In this document: in pieces, positions 26,122 to 37,988 of the stretch | How the letters are laid out: every line of letters starts with the position of its first letter | How positions within the stretch are numbered: the stretch's first letter is position 1 | Assembly: GCF_019039055.1 (NCBI RefSeq) | Contig: NZ_JAHOPB010000001.1 | Span: 1,178,001-1,242,000 of the forward strand | DNA: 64,000 nt | Reading direction: 5' to 3' | Origin: Reyranella humidisoli | GTDB taxonomy: Bacteria; Pseudomonadota; Alphaproteobacteria; Reyranellales; Reyranellaceae | Position numbers and translations under genes: made by a program | The notes under the pieces: generated by a model | Told to the model about the DNA's origin: nothing | What the model saw: the letters and a program-made list of their open reading frames with translations, nothing else | Database searches by the model: none

Positions 26122-27027
26122 ATGAGCCCGCTCTCGACCCGTCCTCCGATCCTTGCGGTTTTCACAAAGAACCGTGTGAATCCCGCCTACGATGCGGCCC
26201 GGCTGGCCGTCGAAAGGGCCGCGGCGCAAGCCGGCGCCCGCACGGTGCATTATGTGACCGCGACGCCTGACCATGTCGGCGAGCAGAAGGCGCTGGTGGC
26301 CGAGGCGCTCGCGGCGCGACCGGACGCCGTCCTCTTCAACCCGACCGACGATGTCGCGATGGCGGAGGATGTGGCGCGGATCACCGCAGCCGGCATCCCG
26401 GTGGGGGTGTTCATCAACCGCATGAATGTGCCCGTCGTGACCTTCGTCGGATCGGACGACGTTCGGGTGGGTGAGACGATCGCCCGTGCCCTGTTCCAGG
26501 GTCTGGGCGGGACCGGAAAGGTCGTGGCGCTGGACGGTACGCCGGGTGCCCGCACCGCGCGGGATCGCACCGAGGGTCTGAAGCGGGCACTGGCGGAAAA
26601 CCCTGGCATCGAGCTGGTGGGCTCGCGAGTCGGCTATCTGCAGGAAGTACCTGCGCGCGCGGCCATGGCCGAACTGCTGCGCGACCATCCCCGGATCGAC
26701 GGTGTCTGGACGGCCAACGACGTCATGGCCTTCGGCGCGCTGAAGGCCCTGGAGGAAGCCGGACGGACCGCGACGGTCGTCGGAATCAACGGACTGCCGG
26801 CAGCGATCGATCACATCGAACGCGGGACCATGCTGGCCAGCGTCGACTTCAGCGCCTTCAACATCGCGTCCATCGCCGCCCAGGCCGTCCTTCGTCATCT
26901 TGCCGGCCAGCCCGTACCGGCCGAGATCATGGTGCCGGCAGAGTTGATCGACCGGTCGAATTGTCACCGCTGGAAAGTGCCCTTCGAGCGCCGTCCCATC
27001 CCGAATTGGGCCGATTTCGTGCGATAA
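26122..27027 (+). CDS. Periplasmic-binding-protein-like sugar-type protein without visible signal peptide
   Basis: Protein of 301 residues with the two-lobed type I binding-protein pattern of ribose-type ABC systems: ILAVFTKNRVNPAYDAARLA at the start, DAVLFNPTDDVAMAEDVARI (~70-89), a GGTGKVVALDGTPGARTARDR hinge region and GVWTANDVMAFGALKALEEAG (~194-214). The N-terminus (MSPLSTRPPILAVF) has no hydrophobic signal and no helix-turn-helix, so neither export nor DNA binding is supported. No ABC permease or ATPase is next to it. It may be a cytoplasmic sensor or have a misplaced start; an upstream in-frame start is not evident. Confidence 0.72.
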   Translation: MSPLSTRPPILAVFTKNRVNPAYDAARLAVERAAAQAGARTVHYVTATPDHVGEQKALVAEALAARPDAVLFNPTDDVAMAEDVARITAAGIPVGVFINRMNVPVVTFVGSDDVRVGETIARALFQGLGGTGKVVALDGTPGARTARDRTEGLKRALAENPGIELVGSRVGYLQEVPARAAMAELLRDHPRIDGVWTANDVMAFGALKALEEAGRTATVVGINGLPAAIDHIERGTMLASVDFSAFNIASIAAQAVLRHLAGQPVPAEIMVPAELIDRSNCHRWKVPFERRPIPNWADFVR

Positions 27028-27392
27028 TGCCTGGCGTCATGTCGTTTAAAGCAATCCTCGCAACGGTCGCGGTCCTGACGGGCGCGGCGTCGATCGCCTC
27101 TCCGGTCCTGGCCCAGGGCGCGCGTCCCGCGGCGCCGGCCGCGCCCGCGCCCGCCGGCCAGATCGATATCAACAGCGCCAGCCGCGACGATCTCATGTCG
27201 CTCGACGGGATCGGCGAGGTGCGGGCCGACGCGATCATCCGCGCACGGCCGTTCAAGACCAAGGCCGACCTGGTCGAGCGCCGGCTGATCCCCGAAGCGG
27301 TCTACGAGAAGATCGCCGACAAGGTGATGGCCCGCCCGCCGCCCGCCGCCCCGCCGGCGCGCCCGGCACAACCCGCACCACGGCGGACGTGA
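27027..27392 (+). CDS. Exported helix-hairpin-helix (ComEA-like) protein
   Basis: Protein of 121 residues. A signal peptide (FKAILATVAVLTGAASIASPVLAQ) leads to an Ala/Pro-rich linker and one helix-hairpin-helix domain (INSASRDDLMSLDGIGEVRADAII) as in ComEA, which binds DNA in the periplasm. The tail is again Pro/Ala-rich. The ATG at 27027 overlaps the previous stop (TAATG); an ATG at 27039 is the alternative. The mnmE GTG overlaps its last four bases. DNA uptake is the family role, but no other com gene is here. Confidence 0.75.
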   Translation: MPGVMSFKAILATVAVLTGAASIASPVLAQGARPAAPAAPAPAGQIDINSASRDDLMSLDGIGEVRADAIIRARPFKTKADLVERRLIPEAVYEKIADKVMARPPPAAPPARPAQPAPRRT

Positions 27393-28732
27393 ACGACGCC
27401 ACGATCTACGCGCTGGGCACGGCGACGCCCACGCGCGCCCATCCCGGTGCGCTCGCGGTGATCCGGCTGAGCGGCCCGCGCGCGGGCGACGCGCTGGAAC
27501 AGCTCACCCGCAAGTCATTGCCGACGCCGCGTCGCATGGTGTTGCGCACGATCCTCGATCCCGTCAGTGGCGAGGCGATCGACAAGGGACTGGTCGTCTG
27601 GTTCGCCGCACCTAACACCGAGACGGGCGAGCCGATGGTCGAGCTGCACCTTCATGGCGGCCGCGCCGTGGTCGGGGCCGCGCTCGACGCGATTGCCCAT
27701 CTCGGTTTCTGCCGGCTGGCCGAACCCGGCGAGTTCACGCGCCGCGCCTTCGAGCACGGCAAACTCGACCTCACGGAGGCCGAGGGCATCGCCGACTTGG
27801 TTGCGGCCGAGACGGCGGCGCAGCGGCGGCAGGCGCTGCAGCAGATGGATGGCGCGCTGCACCGGCTCTACGAGGAATGGCGCGGTAAGGGCCTGCGGGC
27901 GCTGGCGCATCTCGAGGCCGCGATCGATTTCCCCGACGAGGATCTGCCCGAGGGCCTGGCTGACGAGGTGCGGGTCGCAATCGCCGGGCTCCAGGCAGAG
28001 ATCGCGGCGCATCTGGAGGATCGGCGTGGCGAGAGGCTGCGCGACGGCCTGTCGATCGCGATCATCGGCCCGCCCAACGCCGGCAAGTCCTCGCTGCTCA
28101 ATCTCCTTGCCCGGCGCGAGGCGGCGATCGTGTCGGAGACGGCCGGCACCACGCGCGACGTGATCGAGATCCATCTCGATCTCGGCGGCTGGCCGGTCGT
28201 GCTGGCCGATACCGCGGGCCTGCGCGACTCGACCGACGCCATCGAGCAGGAAGGCGTGCGCCGCGCCCGCGCCCGGGCCGCCGCGGCCGACCTGCGCGTG
28301 CTGGTGCTCGACGCGTCCGGCGACTGGCGGGCGGAAATGCAGGCCATCATCGCGTCGACCGAGCACTGGACTCCGGCACGCGACATCGTCGTGGTGAACA
28401 AAACCGATCTTGCGCCCGTTGCGACCTCTGGGATCGTGGCCCTGTCGACAACGGGCGGCGCCGGCCTGCCCGAGTTATTGACCCGGCTGGAACAGTCTGC
28501 CGAGGCATCGATGCAGGACGGCGCCGGCGCGCCGCCGCTGACACGAGTGCGCCATCGCGAGGCCCTGGTCGACTGTCAGGCTGCGCTGGAGCGTGCCCTG
28601 GGTGCGCCTGAGGTGGCGTTGGCAGCGGAGGACCTGCGCCTTGCTCTGCGGGCCATCGGCCGCATTACCGGCGCGGTGCGCCTCGACGAATTGCTCGACG
28701 TGATCTTCCGCGACTTCTGTATCGGCAAGTAG
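27389..28732 (+). CDS. mnmE: MnmE, tRNA modification GTPase
   Basis: With MnmG it makes the aminomethyl-type modification of U34 in tRNA anticodons. The product is 447 residues with a GTG start overlapping the previous gene by four bases. The N-terminal domain begins ATIYALGTATP. The G domain has GPPNAGKSSLLNLLAR and then AGTTRD and DTAGLR. The C-terminus ends FCIGK, the invariant C-[IV]-G-K motif. mnmG is about 10 kb downstream instead of adjacent, because the katE-ligD-ku and B12 regions lie in between. Confidence 0.95.
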   Translation: MNDATIYALGTATPTRAHPGALAVIRLSGPRAGDALEQLTRKSLPTPRRMVLRTILDPVSGEAIDKGLVVWFAAPNTETGEPMVELHLHGGRAVVGAALDAIAHLGFCRLAEPGEFTRRAFEHGKLDLTEAEGIADLVAAETAAQRRQALQQMDGALHRLYEEWRGKGLRALAHLEAAIDFPDEDLPEGLADEVRVAIAGLQAEIAAHLEDRRGERLRDGLSIAIIGPPNAGKSSLLNLLARREAAIVSETAGTTRDVIEIHLDLGGWPVVLADTAGLRDSTDAIEQEGVRRARARAAAADLRVLVLDASGDWRAEMQAIIASTEHWTPARDIVVVNKTDLAPVATSGIVALSTTGGAGLPELLTRLEQSAEASMQDGAGAPPLTRVRHREALVDCQAALERALGAPEVALAAEDLRLALRAIGRITGAVRLDELLDVIFRDFCIGK

Positions 28733-28746
28733 TCGACAAGGCGGCG

Positions 28747-28771
28747 GGAACGAGTCGGAGCACGCGCCGTT
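28747..28771 (+). promoter_or_regulatory. EcfG (general stress sigma factor) type promoter of katE-ligD-ku
   Basis: GGAAC at 28747-28751 and CGTT at 28768-28771 are separated by exactly 16 bp, the consensus GGAAC-N16/17-CGTT of alphaproteobacterial EcfG/SigT. The expected transcript start is about 28780, leaving a ~24-nt leader with a GTGAGG ribosome site before the katE ATG. The same motif with the same spacing precedes the encapsulin operon. Confidence 0.65.
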
Positions 28772-28803
28772 CAGGTCGCAGCTTAAGCTGTGAACAGTGA
28801 GGC

Positions 28804-30903
<2,100 letters not shown>

Positions 30904-30906
30904 TCC

Positions 30907-33513
30907 ATGCGGAACGACAGGCTTGCCTCCTATCGCGCCAAGCGTGATTTCAGCCTGACGGAAGAGCCGTCGGGCAAGGCGGCCGTCCCCAAATCGAAGC
31001 AGCTGCGTTTCGTCATCCAGCGGCATGACGCGACGCGGCTGCACTACGATTTGCGCCTGGAACTCGACGGCACGTTCAAGTCGTGGGCCGTGACCAAGGG
31101 CCCGTCGCTCGATCCTACGATCAAGCGGCTGGCTGTCGAAGTCGAGGACCACCCCCTCGATTACGGGGACTTCGAGGGCACGATTCCCGAAGGTCAATAT
31201 GGCGGCGGCACCGTTCAGCTTTGGGATCGCGGCTACTGGATTCCAGAAGGCGATCCGCACGAGGGACTGAAGCGCGGCGATCTCAAGTTCACCCTTGCAG
31301 GCGAACGGCTTCAGGGAGGTTTTGTCCTGGTCCGCATGAAGTGGGACCGCAAGGGTGGCAAAGGTGGGGGCCGCACCAACTGGCTGCTGATCAAGCATCG
31401 CGATGATGCTGCGCATGAAGGCGATGACGACAAGGTCTTGAAGGACCCGAAGTCAATCGCTTCGGGACGCACCCTGAAGGAGATCGCACTGGGCACCGGC
31501 AAGGCGCCCAAGCCGTTCATGACGAGCAAGAAGCGCGGCGCGGGCGCGGTCTGGCAAAGCAACAAGAAGAATGGCGGAAACACAGCTTCGACGCCGAAGA
31601 GCAAGGCAAAGGCGAAGAAGGTTGCCTCCATGCCGAAGTTCGTCGAACCGCAGCTGGCCAAGCTGGTCGAACGCGTCCCCGGCGGGGCGGGCTGGGCCCA
31701 TGAGGTGAAGTTCGATGGCTACCGGCTGCAGCTTCGCGTTGAGGATGGCGAGGCGACGTTGCGCACGCGCAAGGGTCTCGACTGGACGCGGAAATTCTCG
31801 ACGATCGCCCAGCAGGCAGAGGCGTTGCCGGATTGCATCCTCGACGGCGAAGCTGTTGCACTCGACAGCCATGGCGCGCCGGATTTCGCGGCATTGCAGG
31901 CCGCACTCTCCAACGACAAGTCGGAAGACCTGATCTTCTTCGCCTTCGACTTGCTGTTCCTCGAAGCCGAGGATCAGCGCCCCCTGCCGCTTTCGGAGCG
32001 CAAGACGCGGCTGAAGACGTTGCTCGACGGTATGAAGGGCAAGCATTCGGGCCTGCGCTACGTCGATCATTTCGAGACCGGCGGCGATGCGGTGCTGCAA
32101 TCGGCCTGCCGCATGCACCTCGAGGGCATCGTCTCCAAGGAGCTGGACGCGCCCTACAAGTCCGGCCGCAGTAATGGCTGGACCAAGGCCAAGTGCCGCG
32201 CCGGCCACGAGGTGGTGATCGGCGGCTGGACCAGCGAAGGCCGCCGCCTGCGCTCGCTGCTCGCCGGCGTCCATCGCGGCGAGGGCAACGACCGCAAACT
32301 GGTCTATGTCGGCCGCGTCGGCACCGGCTTCGGCGAGAGCGTGATGCGCTCGCTGATGCCGAAGCTGCGTGCCGTGGCGAGCAAGACCAGCCCGTTCGCG
32401 GCCGGTGCCAGCCCGCCGAAGGAAGCCAACATGCATTGGGCGAAGCCCGACCTGGTGGCCGAGATCGAGTTCGCCGGCTGGACCGGTGCCGGCAACATCC
32501 GGCAGGCTGCGTTCAAGGGATTGCGCAGCGACAAGCCGGCCGAGGAGGTCGAGGCGGAAGTCGCGGCGGATCCGGAGAAGACGAAGATGGCCAAGCCTTC
32601 GATCGCCAAGTCGGATCGGGCCATCGTGATGGGCGTGTCGATATCCCATCCCGACAAGCCGCTGTGGCCCGACGAGAAGCCGCCCGTCACCAAGCTCGAG
32701 CTGGCGGAGTACTACGAGGCGGTGGGCGACTGGATGATCGACCACATCGCCGGCCGCCCCTGCTCCATCGTGCGCACGCCCGACGGAATCGACGGCGGGC
32801 AGAAGTTCTTCCAGCGCCATTCCATGCCAGGCTCCTCGAACCTTCTCGACGAGGTGAAGGTGAAAGGCGACAGGAAGCCCTATCTCCAGATTGACCGCGT
32901 CGAGGGACTGGCCGCCGTGGCGCAGATGGGCGGGACCGAGCTGCATCCCTGGAACTGCCAGCCGGGCCATCCCGAGCGGCCGGGCCGCCTGGTGTTCGAT
33001 CTCGACCCGGCGCCCGACGTGAAGTTCGCGGCGGTCATTTCCGGCGCACGCGAGATCGCCGCTCGACTGAGGAAGCTCGGTCTCGTGCCCTTCTGCAAGA
33101 CGACCGGCGGCAAGGGCCTGCATGTCGTGGTGCCGCTCATCGACGACAGGAAGAGCCCGGACTGGGATACAGCCAAGACCTTCGCGCGAGAGATCTGCCG
33201 GCGGGTCGCCGAGGACGAGCCCGGACTTTATGTTATCAAAATGTCGAAGGCGGTCCGGACCGGCCGGATCTTCCTCGATTATCTCCGCAACGACCGCACC
33301 GCGACCGCCGTCGCACCCCTCTCCTCGCGCGCGCGTCCGGGCGCCACAGTCTCGATGCCGATCGCATGGACGCAGGTAAAGGCGGGACTCGATCCGATGA
33401 AGTTCACCGTGCGCACTGCGCCGGCGCTCCTGAAGCGCAACAAGCCGTGGAAGGACTATGCGAAGTCGGCGAAGCCCCTGCGCGCCGCGATCGAGAAGCT
33501 CGTGAAATTTTAA
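30907..33513 (+). CDS. ligD: LigD, ATP-dependent DNA ligase/polymerase/phosphoesterase
   Basis: Multidomain enzyme of bacterial non-homologous end joining, 868 residues. Order seen: 3'-phosphoesterase ([20 protein letters not shown], residues ~35-55, up to ~170), then the ligase domain with its lysyl-AMP motif KFDGYR near residue 267 and motif FLDEVDxE-like DCILDGEAV, then the OB-fold, then a primase-type polymerase from ~575 ([27 protein letters not shown] with the metal aspartates). This PE-LIG-POL order is typical of alphaproteobacteria. It starts 3 bp after katE and is followed by ku with a hairpin repeat between. Confidence 0.95.
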   Translation: MRNDRLASYRAKRDFSLTEEPSGKAAVPKSKQLRFVIQRHDATRLHYDLRLELDGTFKSWAVTKGPSLDPTIKRLAVEVEDHPLDYGDFEGTIPEGQYGGGTVQLWDRGYWIPEGDPHEGLKRGDLKFTLAGERLQGGFVLVRMKWDRKGGKGGGRTNWLLIKHRDDAAHEGDDDKVLKDPKSIASGRTLKEIALGTGKAPKPFMTSKKRGAGAVWQSNKKNGGNTASTPKSKAKAKKVASMPKFVEPQLAKLVERVPGGAGWAHEVKFDGYRLQLRVEDGEATLRTRKGLDWTRKFSTIAQQAEALPDCILDGEAVALDSHGAPDFAALQAALSNDKSEDLIFFAFDLLFLEAEDQRPLPLSERKTRLKTLLDGMKGKHSGLRYVDHFETGGDAVLQSACRMHLEGIVSKELDAPYKSGRSNGWTKAKCRAGHEVVIGGWTSEGRRLRSLLAGVHRGEGNDRKLVYVGRVGTGFGESVMRSLMPKLRAVASKTSPFAAGASPPKEANMHWAKPDLVAEIEFAGWTGAGNIRQAAFKGLRSDKPAEEVEAEVAADPEKTKMAKPSIAKSDRAIVMGVSISHPDKPLWPDEKPPVTKLELAEYYEAVGDWMIDHIAGRPCSIVRTPDGIDGGQKFFQRHSMPGSSNLLDEVKVKGDRKPYLQIDRVEGLAAVAQMGGTELHPWNCQPGHPERPGRLVFDLDPAPDVKFAAVISGAREIAARLRKLGLVPFCKTTGGKGLHVVVPLIDDRKSPDWDTAKTFAREICRRVAEDEPGLYVIKMSKAVRTGRIFLDYLRNDRTATAVAPLSSRARPGATVSMPIAWTQVKAGLDPMKFTVRTAPALLKRNKPWKDYAKSAKPLRAAIEKLVKF

Positions 33514-33516
33514 TCG

Positions 33517-33591
33517 GTGTCATCCCGAGCGTAGCGAGGGATCCTTCCTCTTTGACCGCTTAAGGATCCCTCGCTGCGCTCGGGATGACAC
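33517..33591. repeat. REP-like palindromic repeat (copy 1)
   Basis: Two 30-nt arms (33517-33546 and 33562-33591) are complementary except for one position, with a 15-nt loop. The arms read GTGTCATCCCGAGCG then AGCGAGGGATCCTT. The same arms are found at 62611-62684 with a different loop, so this is a dispersed element. It sits between ligD and ku and can form a long hairpin in the RNA. Confidence 0.85.
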
Positions 33592-33610
33592 GAACTGATT
33601 GGAGTCGAAC

Positions 33611-34513
33611 ATGGCCAAGCAGAAAGCGATGCGTCCCACCTGGGAGGGACACCTGCGTCTCTCGCTGGTGACCTGCCCGGTCGCGCTCTACACCGCGACC
33701 GAGCGCAGCGCCGACATCCACTTCAATCTCATCAATCCGAAGACCAACAACCGCATCCGCATGCAGACGGTCGATGCCGGCACTGGCAAGCCCGTCGATC
33801 GCGCCGATCTGGTGAAAGGCTTCGCGGTCTCCAAGAACAAGTACGTGCTGCTCGACAAGGAGGAGCTCGACGCGGTGCGCCTGGAATCGACGCGCATTCT
33901 CGACATCGAGGAATTCGTCGATGCGTCGGAGATCGACCGGATCTACTGGGACGAGCCCTATTATCTCGCGCCGTCGGGCAAGACCGGCATCGAAGCCTAT
34001 TCGGTGATTCGGGCTGCTATGGCGAAGCAGAAGAAGGTGGCGCTGGGCCGCGTCGTCATGCACCAGCGCGAGCGCATCTGTGCGCTGGAGCCGCGCGACA
34101 AGGGCATCCTGCTCACGACCCTGCGCACCCACGACGAGATCCGCGAGACGTCGCAGGTGTTCGACCGCAGCCTGCCAAAGCCTGACACCCGCATGTTGCA
34201 GATCGCCGAGAAGATCATCGAGCAGCAGGACGCCAGGTTCAATCCGTCGCGCTTCAAGGATCGCTACGAGGATGCGCTGCGCGAGCTGATCGCAAAGAAG
34301 AAGAAGGGCCAGCCCGTCGTTTCCGAGGCGCCGGAGGAGGACGAGGAGAAGGTTGTCGATCTCATGGAAGCCTTGAAGAGGAGCCTCAGGGGTGGCGGTG
34401 GTCCCTCGCGCGACAAGGCCGACCGCTTCCTCGAAGCGCAGGGGCGGAAGACGGCGAAGCCGAAAGCGGAGAAAGCTCGCAAGAAGACCGCGTCCCGCAG
34501 AAGCGCGGCTTGA
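33611..34513 (+). CDS. ku: Ku, NHEJ DNA end-binding protein
   Basis: Homodimeric ring protein that holds double-strand-break ends and recruits LigD. The product is 300 residues, starting MAKQKAMRPTWEGHLRLSLV and TCPVALYTATE, a typical Ku core. The C-terminal ~40 residues are Lys/Arg-rich (KTAKPKAEKARKKTASRRSA), as found in Ku proteins with a basic tail that thread on DNA. An ATG at 33611 follows a GGAG ribosome site. It lies downstream of ligD in the same direction, one repeat away, and it converges on btuD with one base between. Confidence 0.93.
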   Translation: MAKQKAMRPTWEGHLRLSLVTCPVALYTATERSADIHFNLINPKTNNRIRMQTVDAGTGKPVDRADLVKGFAVSKNKYVLLDKEELDAVRLESTRILDIEEFVDASEIDRIYWDEPYYLAPSGKTGIEAYSVIRAAMAKQKKVALGRVVMHQRERICALEPRDKGILLTTLRTHDEIRETSQVFDRSLPKPDTRMLQIAEKIIEQQDARFNPSRFKDRYEDALRELIAKKKKGQPVVSEAPEEDEEKVVDLMEALKRSLRGGGGPSRDKADRFLEAQGRKTAKPKAEKARKKTASRRSAA

Positions 34514-34514
34514 G

Positions 34515-35306
34515 TCAGCCGCGCCGCTCCCACGCGACCGGCTGCATGACGCCGTCGACCAGGATATGGCGGAAGCCGACGCCGTAGGCGGCATCGATGA
34601 CATCCGCCGCAAGTGCGACGACTGGCGGGCCGTCGGCAGCGACGACTCGATTGGCGAGGACGATCACGCGATCGGCGAAGCGAGCCGCCAGGCCAAGGTC
34701 GTGCAGCACCACGATCACGCAGGCGCCGCGCGCGGCTTCGTCGCGCAGGATCGCCATGGCTCCCAGCGCATAGGCGGGATCGAGGCTGGCGACCGGCTCG
34801 TCAGCCAGGAGGACCGCGGCCTCGGTCGCCAGGGCGCGGGCCATCATCATGCGGGCACGCTCGCCTTGGGACAGTGCGTCGATGGACCGGTCTGCAAACT
34901 GAACACCGTCGACTCGCTGCAGCGCGCGTTGCACGGCTTCGGTATCCGCGGATTTGGCTGGCCGGCTGAGATCGGCGCCGTGCGGCAGGCGGCCCAGCGC
35001 CACGACGTCATGCGCGCGCAGCGGCCAATAGGCCGACGCAGCTTGCGCGAGGTAGGCGATGCGCTGGCCGCGAGTGGCAGAGCCAAGGCTGGAGAGAGGC
35101 TCGCTGCCCAGCTCGACCCGTCCCGCCGAGGGCGCATCGAGACCGGCGAGAAGGCGTAGGAGGGTGGTCTTGCCGGCGCCGTTGGGGCCGACGATGGCGG
35201 TGACTTTGCCCGGCGCAAAGGCAAGATCGATACCGGACAGGACTTCGCGCTCGCCCCGCCGGCTGACCAATCCGTAGACCGCTATGGCGCTCATGCGGCG
35301 AGCCAT
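34515..35306 (-). CDS. btuD: ABC transporter ATPase, B12/haem/siderophore type (BtuD-like)
   Basis: Cytoplasmic ATPase of 263 residues. Walker A (GPNGAGKTTLLRLLAG, ~39-54), signature LSQGERARMMMARAL and Walker B with VLLADEPVASLDP are complete, and the D-loop/H-loop follow (VLHDLGLAARFAD). It overlaps the permease gene by 16 bp. Because the whole operon is behind a cobalamin riboswitch, a corrinoid is the probable substrate, although the protein alone cannot be told from an iron-siderophore or haem ATPase. Confidence 0.88.
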   Translation of the reverse strand: MARRMSAIAVYGLVSRRGEREVLSGIDLAFAPGKVTAIVGPNGAGKTTLLRLLAGLDAPSAGRVELGSEPLSSLGSATRGQRIAYLAQAASAYWPLRAHDVVALGRLPHGADLSRPAKSADTEAVQRALQRVDGVQFADRSIDALSQGERARMMMARALATEAAVLLADEPVASLDPAYALGAMAILRDEAARGACVIVVLHDLGLAARFADRVIVLANRVVAADGPPVVALAADVIDAAYGVGFRHILVDGVMQPVAWERRG

Positions 35307-36247
35307 GCCGCGCGGGCCTTGCGGACGGCGCGGACCAGGAACGGCGCGCCGACCAGCGAGGTGAAGACGCCGAGCTGGAGTTCGTAGGCGGTCGGCAGCA
35401 GGCGGACGGCGATGTCAGCGATCAGCACCAGGGCGGCACCGACCAGCATCGAGGGCACGAGGGTCGCCCCGGGCCGGAAATCGACGCGCGCACGCACGAC
35501 GTGCGGTGCGATCAGGCCGACGAAGCCGATGACGCCGGCAACCGAGGTGGCGGCACCGACCATCAGACCGACGCCCAGTGTGAGCCTGAGGCCCAGTGAC
35601 TTCGTCTCGACGCCCAGGCTGCGCGCGGTATCCTCGCCCAGCGACAGCGCGTCGAGCCAGCGGCCGGCGCCGAGGACGATCGCGGCACCGGCGATCATGA
35701 AGGGCGCAGCGATCGCGAGGTAACGCAGGTCGCGGTCGACGATGGAGCCGGCGAGCCAGAGGGAGATTTCCTGGTAGGCGAAGGGATTGGGCGACATCGC
35801 CAGCACCAGCGAGATCAGGGCCGCGGCGATGGCATTGATGGCAACGCCCATCAGCAGCAGAGATACCGTGCCGGTGCCCGACCGGACCGCGCCCATCAGC
35901 AGGGCGACCGCGATGCCCGCGCCGGCGATCCCGGCCAGCGGCAGGGCCAGGACGAAGGCCGCGGCGAGACCGCTGTAGAAGGCGCAGACCGCGGCGAAGC
36001 CGGCACAGGCCGAAACCCCGATCACGCCCGGCTCGGCCAGCGGGTTGCGCAGCCAGCCCTGCAGCACCGCGCCGCTGAGACCCAGCACACCGCCGATCAG
36101 AAGGCCGAGCGTCGCACGCGGCACGCGCAGTTCCCAGACGATGGCCCAGCCGACCTCGTTGCCCAGCCGCCACGGCCACCAGGCCGGACCGACGGCGAGC
36201 GACAGGAGATAGAGCGCCACGACCAGCAGGATGAGCCAGCGGTTCAC
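35291..36247 (-). CDS. btuC: ABC transporter permease, FecCD/BtuC family
   Basis: Inner-membrane channel of 318 residues with about nine to ten helices. Family features are LRVPRATLGLLIGGVLGLSGAVLQGWLRNPLAEPG near the beginning (the conserved RLPR region), GEDTARSLGVETK as the coupling helix and VGLIAPHVVR toward the end. It overlaps the ATPase by 16 bp and the binding protein by 4 bp, so the three make a coupled btuF-btuC-btuD set. Corrinoid uptake is inferred from the riboswitch. Confidence 0.88.
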   Translation of the reverse strand: MNRWLILLVVALYLLSLAVGPAWWPWRLGNEVGWAIVWELRVPRATLGLLIGGVLGLSGAVLQGWLRNPLAEPGVIGVSACAGFAAVCAFYSGLAAAFVLALPLAGIAGAGIAVALLMGAVRSGTGTVSLLLMGVAINAIAAALISLVLAMSPNPFAYQEISLWLAGSIVDRDLRYLAIAAPFMIAGAAIVLGAGRWLDALSLGEDTARSLGVETKSLGLRLTLGVGLMVGAATSVAGVIGFVGLIAPHVVRARVDFRPGATLVPSMLVGAALVLIADIAVRLLPTAYELQLGVFTSLVGAPFLVRAVRKARAAWLAA

Positions 36248-37065
36248 GGCCGCGCCGCCGCGAGCAGGCGGATCGCCTCGAAATTCTCCGGCCCGGCGCA
36301 GATCGAATATTTGATCGGCAGGGACACGAGCCGGGTCTTTCCCGCGAGGGCGAGCAGCGCGTGATGGTCGACGAACTCGGTCGCGCGCGCGGGATTGGCG
36401 TTGGCCGCACCGTCGAGGACCAGCAAGCCCGGCTGGTTGACGAGCACCTCCTCAAGCGCGATGCGGCCATAGGCCGGGATGCCCAGCCCGGCGGCGAGAT
36501 TGCGGAAGCCGGCGACACGCAGCAGCTCGTCCATCAGGCTGCCCTTCCCGGCGGTGCCGCGATTGGCCTGAAGCGTGATCGCCGTGGCGATGGGCGCACC
36601 GTTCCAGGTGAGCTGGCGCTTCTGCTCGCGCATGTCGGCGATCAGGCCTTTGCCGATCTCCTCGCGGCCCATCGCGATGGCCATGCTCTCGATGATGCTC
36701 TCGGCGTCATCGATCGAGGCGCCCCACTTCACTTCGAGCATGCGGATACCGGCGATGCGCAGCAGGCGCTTCAGCGTCGCGTGCGAATCGCGGTCGAAAA
36801 TCACGAGGTCCGGTCGCAGGGTGAGGATCGATTCGACGGTCGCCCGCACCGTGGGAATGGACGCGGCACGATCTGCCAGCACCGAGATACGGGGATCGCG
36901 CGACAGGTAGCTCACGCCGACGAGCTGGCCTGGTGCCGCGAGGCGCATCGCCATCTGGTCGAGGCAGAGGTTCACCGTCACGACGCGCTGCGGTGTCTGC
37001 GCGGTAACTGCACCGACAGTGAAAAGCAGGAAAAGTACACCGATCAGTGTACAGCGGAGAGTCAT
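36244..37065 (-). CDS. btuF: Periplasmic binding protein of the B12 ABC transporter (BtuF-like)
   Basis: Exported binding protein of 273 residues with a signal peptide (LRCTLIGVLFLLFTVGAVTAQ). The mature part is the two-lobed helical-backbone type (PQRVVTVNLCLDQMAMRLAA, VESILTLRPDLVIFDRDSH), shared by BtuF, FhuD and haem-binding proteins. The start ATGACT at 37065 is taken because the signal peptide begins there and because it overlaps the stop of the upstream hydrolase by four bases (ATGA). Corrinoid is the likely ligand in this operon. Confidence 0.85.
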   Translation of the reverse strand: MTLRCTLIGVLFLLFTVGAVTAQTPQRVVTVNLCLDQMAMRLAAPGQLVGVSYLSRDPRISVLADRAASIPTVRATVESILTLRPDLVIFDRDSHATLKRLLRIAGIRMLEVKWGASIDDAESIIESMAIAMGREEIGKGLIADMREQKRQLTWNGAPIATAITLQANRGTAGKGSLMDELLRVAGFRNLAAGLGIPAYGRIALEEVLVNQPGLLVLDGAANANPARATEFVDHHALLALAGKTRLVSLPIKYSICAGPENFEAIRLLAAARP

Positions 37066-37970
37066 CGGACACGCCAGTCGGCCAGGCGGCGGGAGTCGGG
37101 CGTCCAGTCGACCCATGCGATCCGTGGTTCGGCAGACGCATGAGAGAAAGCGACCGTGCCGTCGACCGCCGCGAGCGAACAGGCCGCGTTGAAGTCGAGC
37201 ACGTCATGGCCGGTGCGGTTGCAGACGAGGACCGGCCTGCCGGTGCTGGAGGAAGCGCGTTCCCATTCGCCGTTGGGCCCGTGCAGGCCCGGCGCCCACG
37301 CGGCCGAGGAGAGATGCAGGTCGACACCAAGCGCCGCGGTCTCGTCGATCAGGCGCTTTGAATACATGTCGGCGCAGACGAAGAAGCCGACGCGGCCGAT
37401 GCCGTCGATCGGGATCACTGTCGGCCGATCGCCCGGTGTCGACCAGGACTCGGAGCCGACACGCAGCGCGTTGATCTTGCGATGCCGGCCGGTCACGGCG
37501 CCGTCGGGCGCGAAGACCACCATGCTGTTGAACAGCGCATCGGGCGTGGCTTCCGGCGTGCCCAGCACCAGTGTCGCGCCAGTCTCGCGCGCGAGTGCGC
37601 CAGCCCAGGCGAACAACTCGTCTTGACCCTCGGCGATCCAGCCGGTGCCTAAAAGGTCGCGGAAGCCGTACCCGCTCACCGCAAGTTCCGGCGTCACGAT
37701 GAGGCGCGCACCGTTGGCGGCGGCCTGGCGCACGGCCTGTTCGATGGCCTGCCGGTTGGCCGCGATCTCGCCGGGACGCGGCGCGAGATGGAGGAGCGCG
37801 ATGGTGGCGGTCGAGGTGGCGGTGGCGTTGGTCACGGCGGACAAGGCTACGCCACCGGCCATGACTTGCAGCAAGTTTCGACGGATCGGCGTCAACGACG
37901 GATCTCCCCAACGGTTCGCACGAAGCGCGTCACCGCTCGGTTGACCGTCCCGCTGGATCATCCCGTCCAT
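37062..37970 (-). CDS. Carbon-nitrogen hydrolase (nitrilase superfamily), probably Tat-exported, first gene of the B12 operon
   Basis: Hydrolase of 302 residues with the catalytic triad of the superfamily in place: Glu in VTPELAVSGYGF, Lys in RHRKINAL, Cys in GFFVCADMYSKRL. The N-terminus has a twin-arginine type signal (PIRRNLLQVMAGGVALSAV), so it should act in the periplasm. This is unusual for a nitrilase, most of which are cytosolic. It stands directly behind the cobalamin riboswitch and is coupled to btuF by an ATGA overlap. Amide hydrolysis on a corrinoid side chain or a nucleotide loop is a possible role, inferred only from context. Start: an ATG at 37970 is used; one at 37961 is the alternative. 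Confidence 0.75.
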   Translation of the reverse strand: MDGMIQRDGQPSGDALRANRWGDPSLTPIRRNLLQVMAGGVALSAVTNATATSTATIALLHLAPRPGEIAANRQAIEQAVRQAAANGARLIVTPELAVSGYGFRDLLGTGWIAEGQDELFAWAGALARETGATLVLGTPEATPDALFNSMVVFAPDGAVTGRHRKINALRVGSESWSTPGDRPTVIPIDGIGRVGFFVCADMYSKRLIDETAALGVDLHLSSAAWAPGLHGPNGEWERASSSTGRPVLVCNRTGHDVLDFNAACSLAAVDGTVAFSHASAEPRIAWVDWTPDSRRLADWRVR

Positions 37971-37988
37971 CGGAAGAGCGACGCTATC

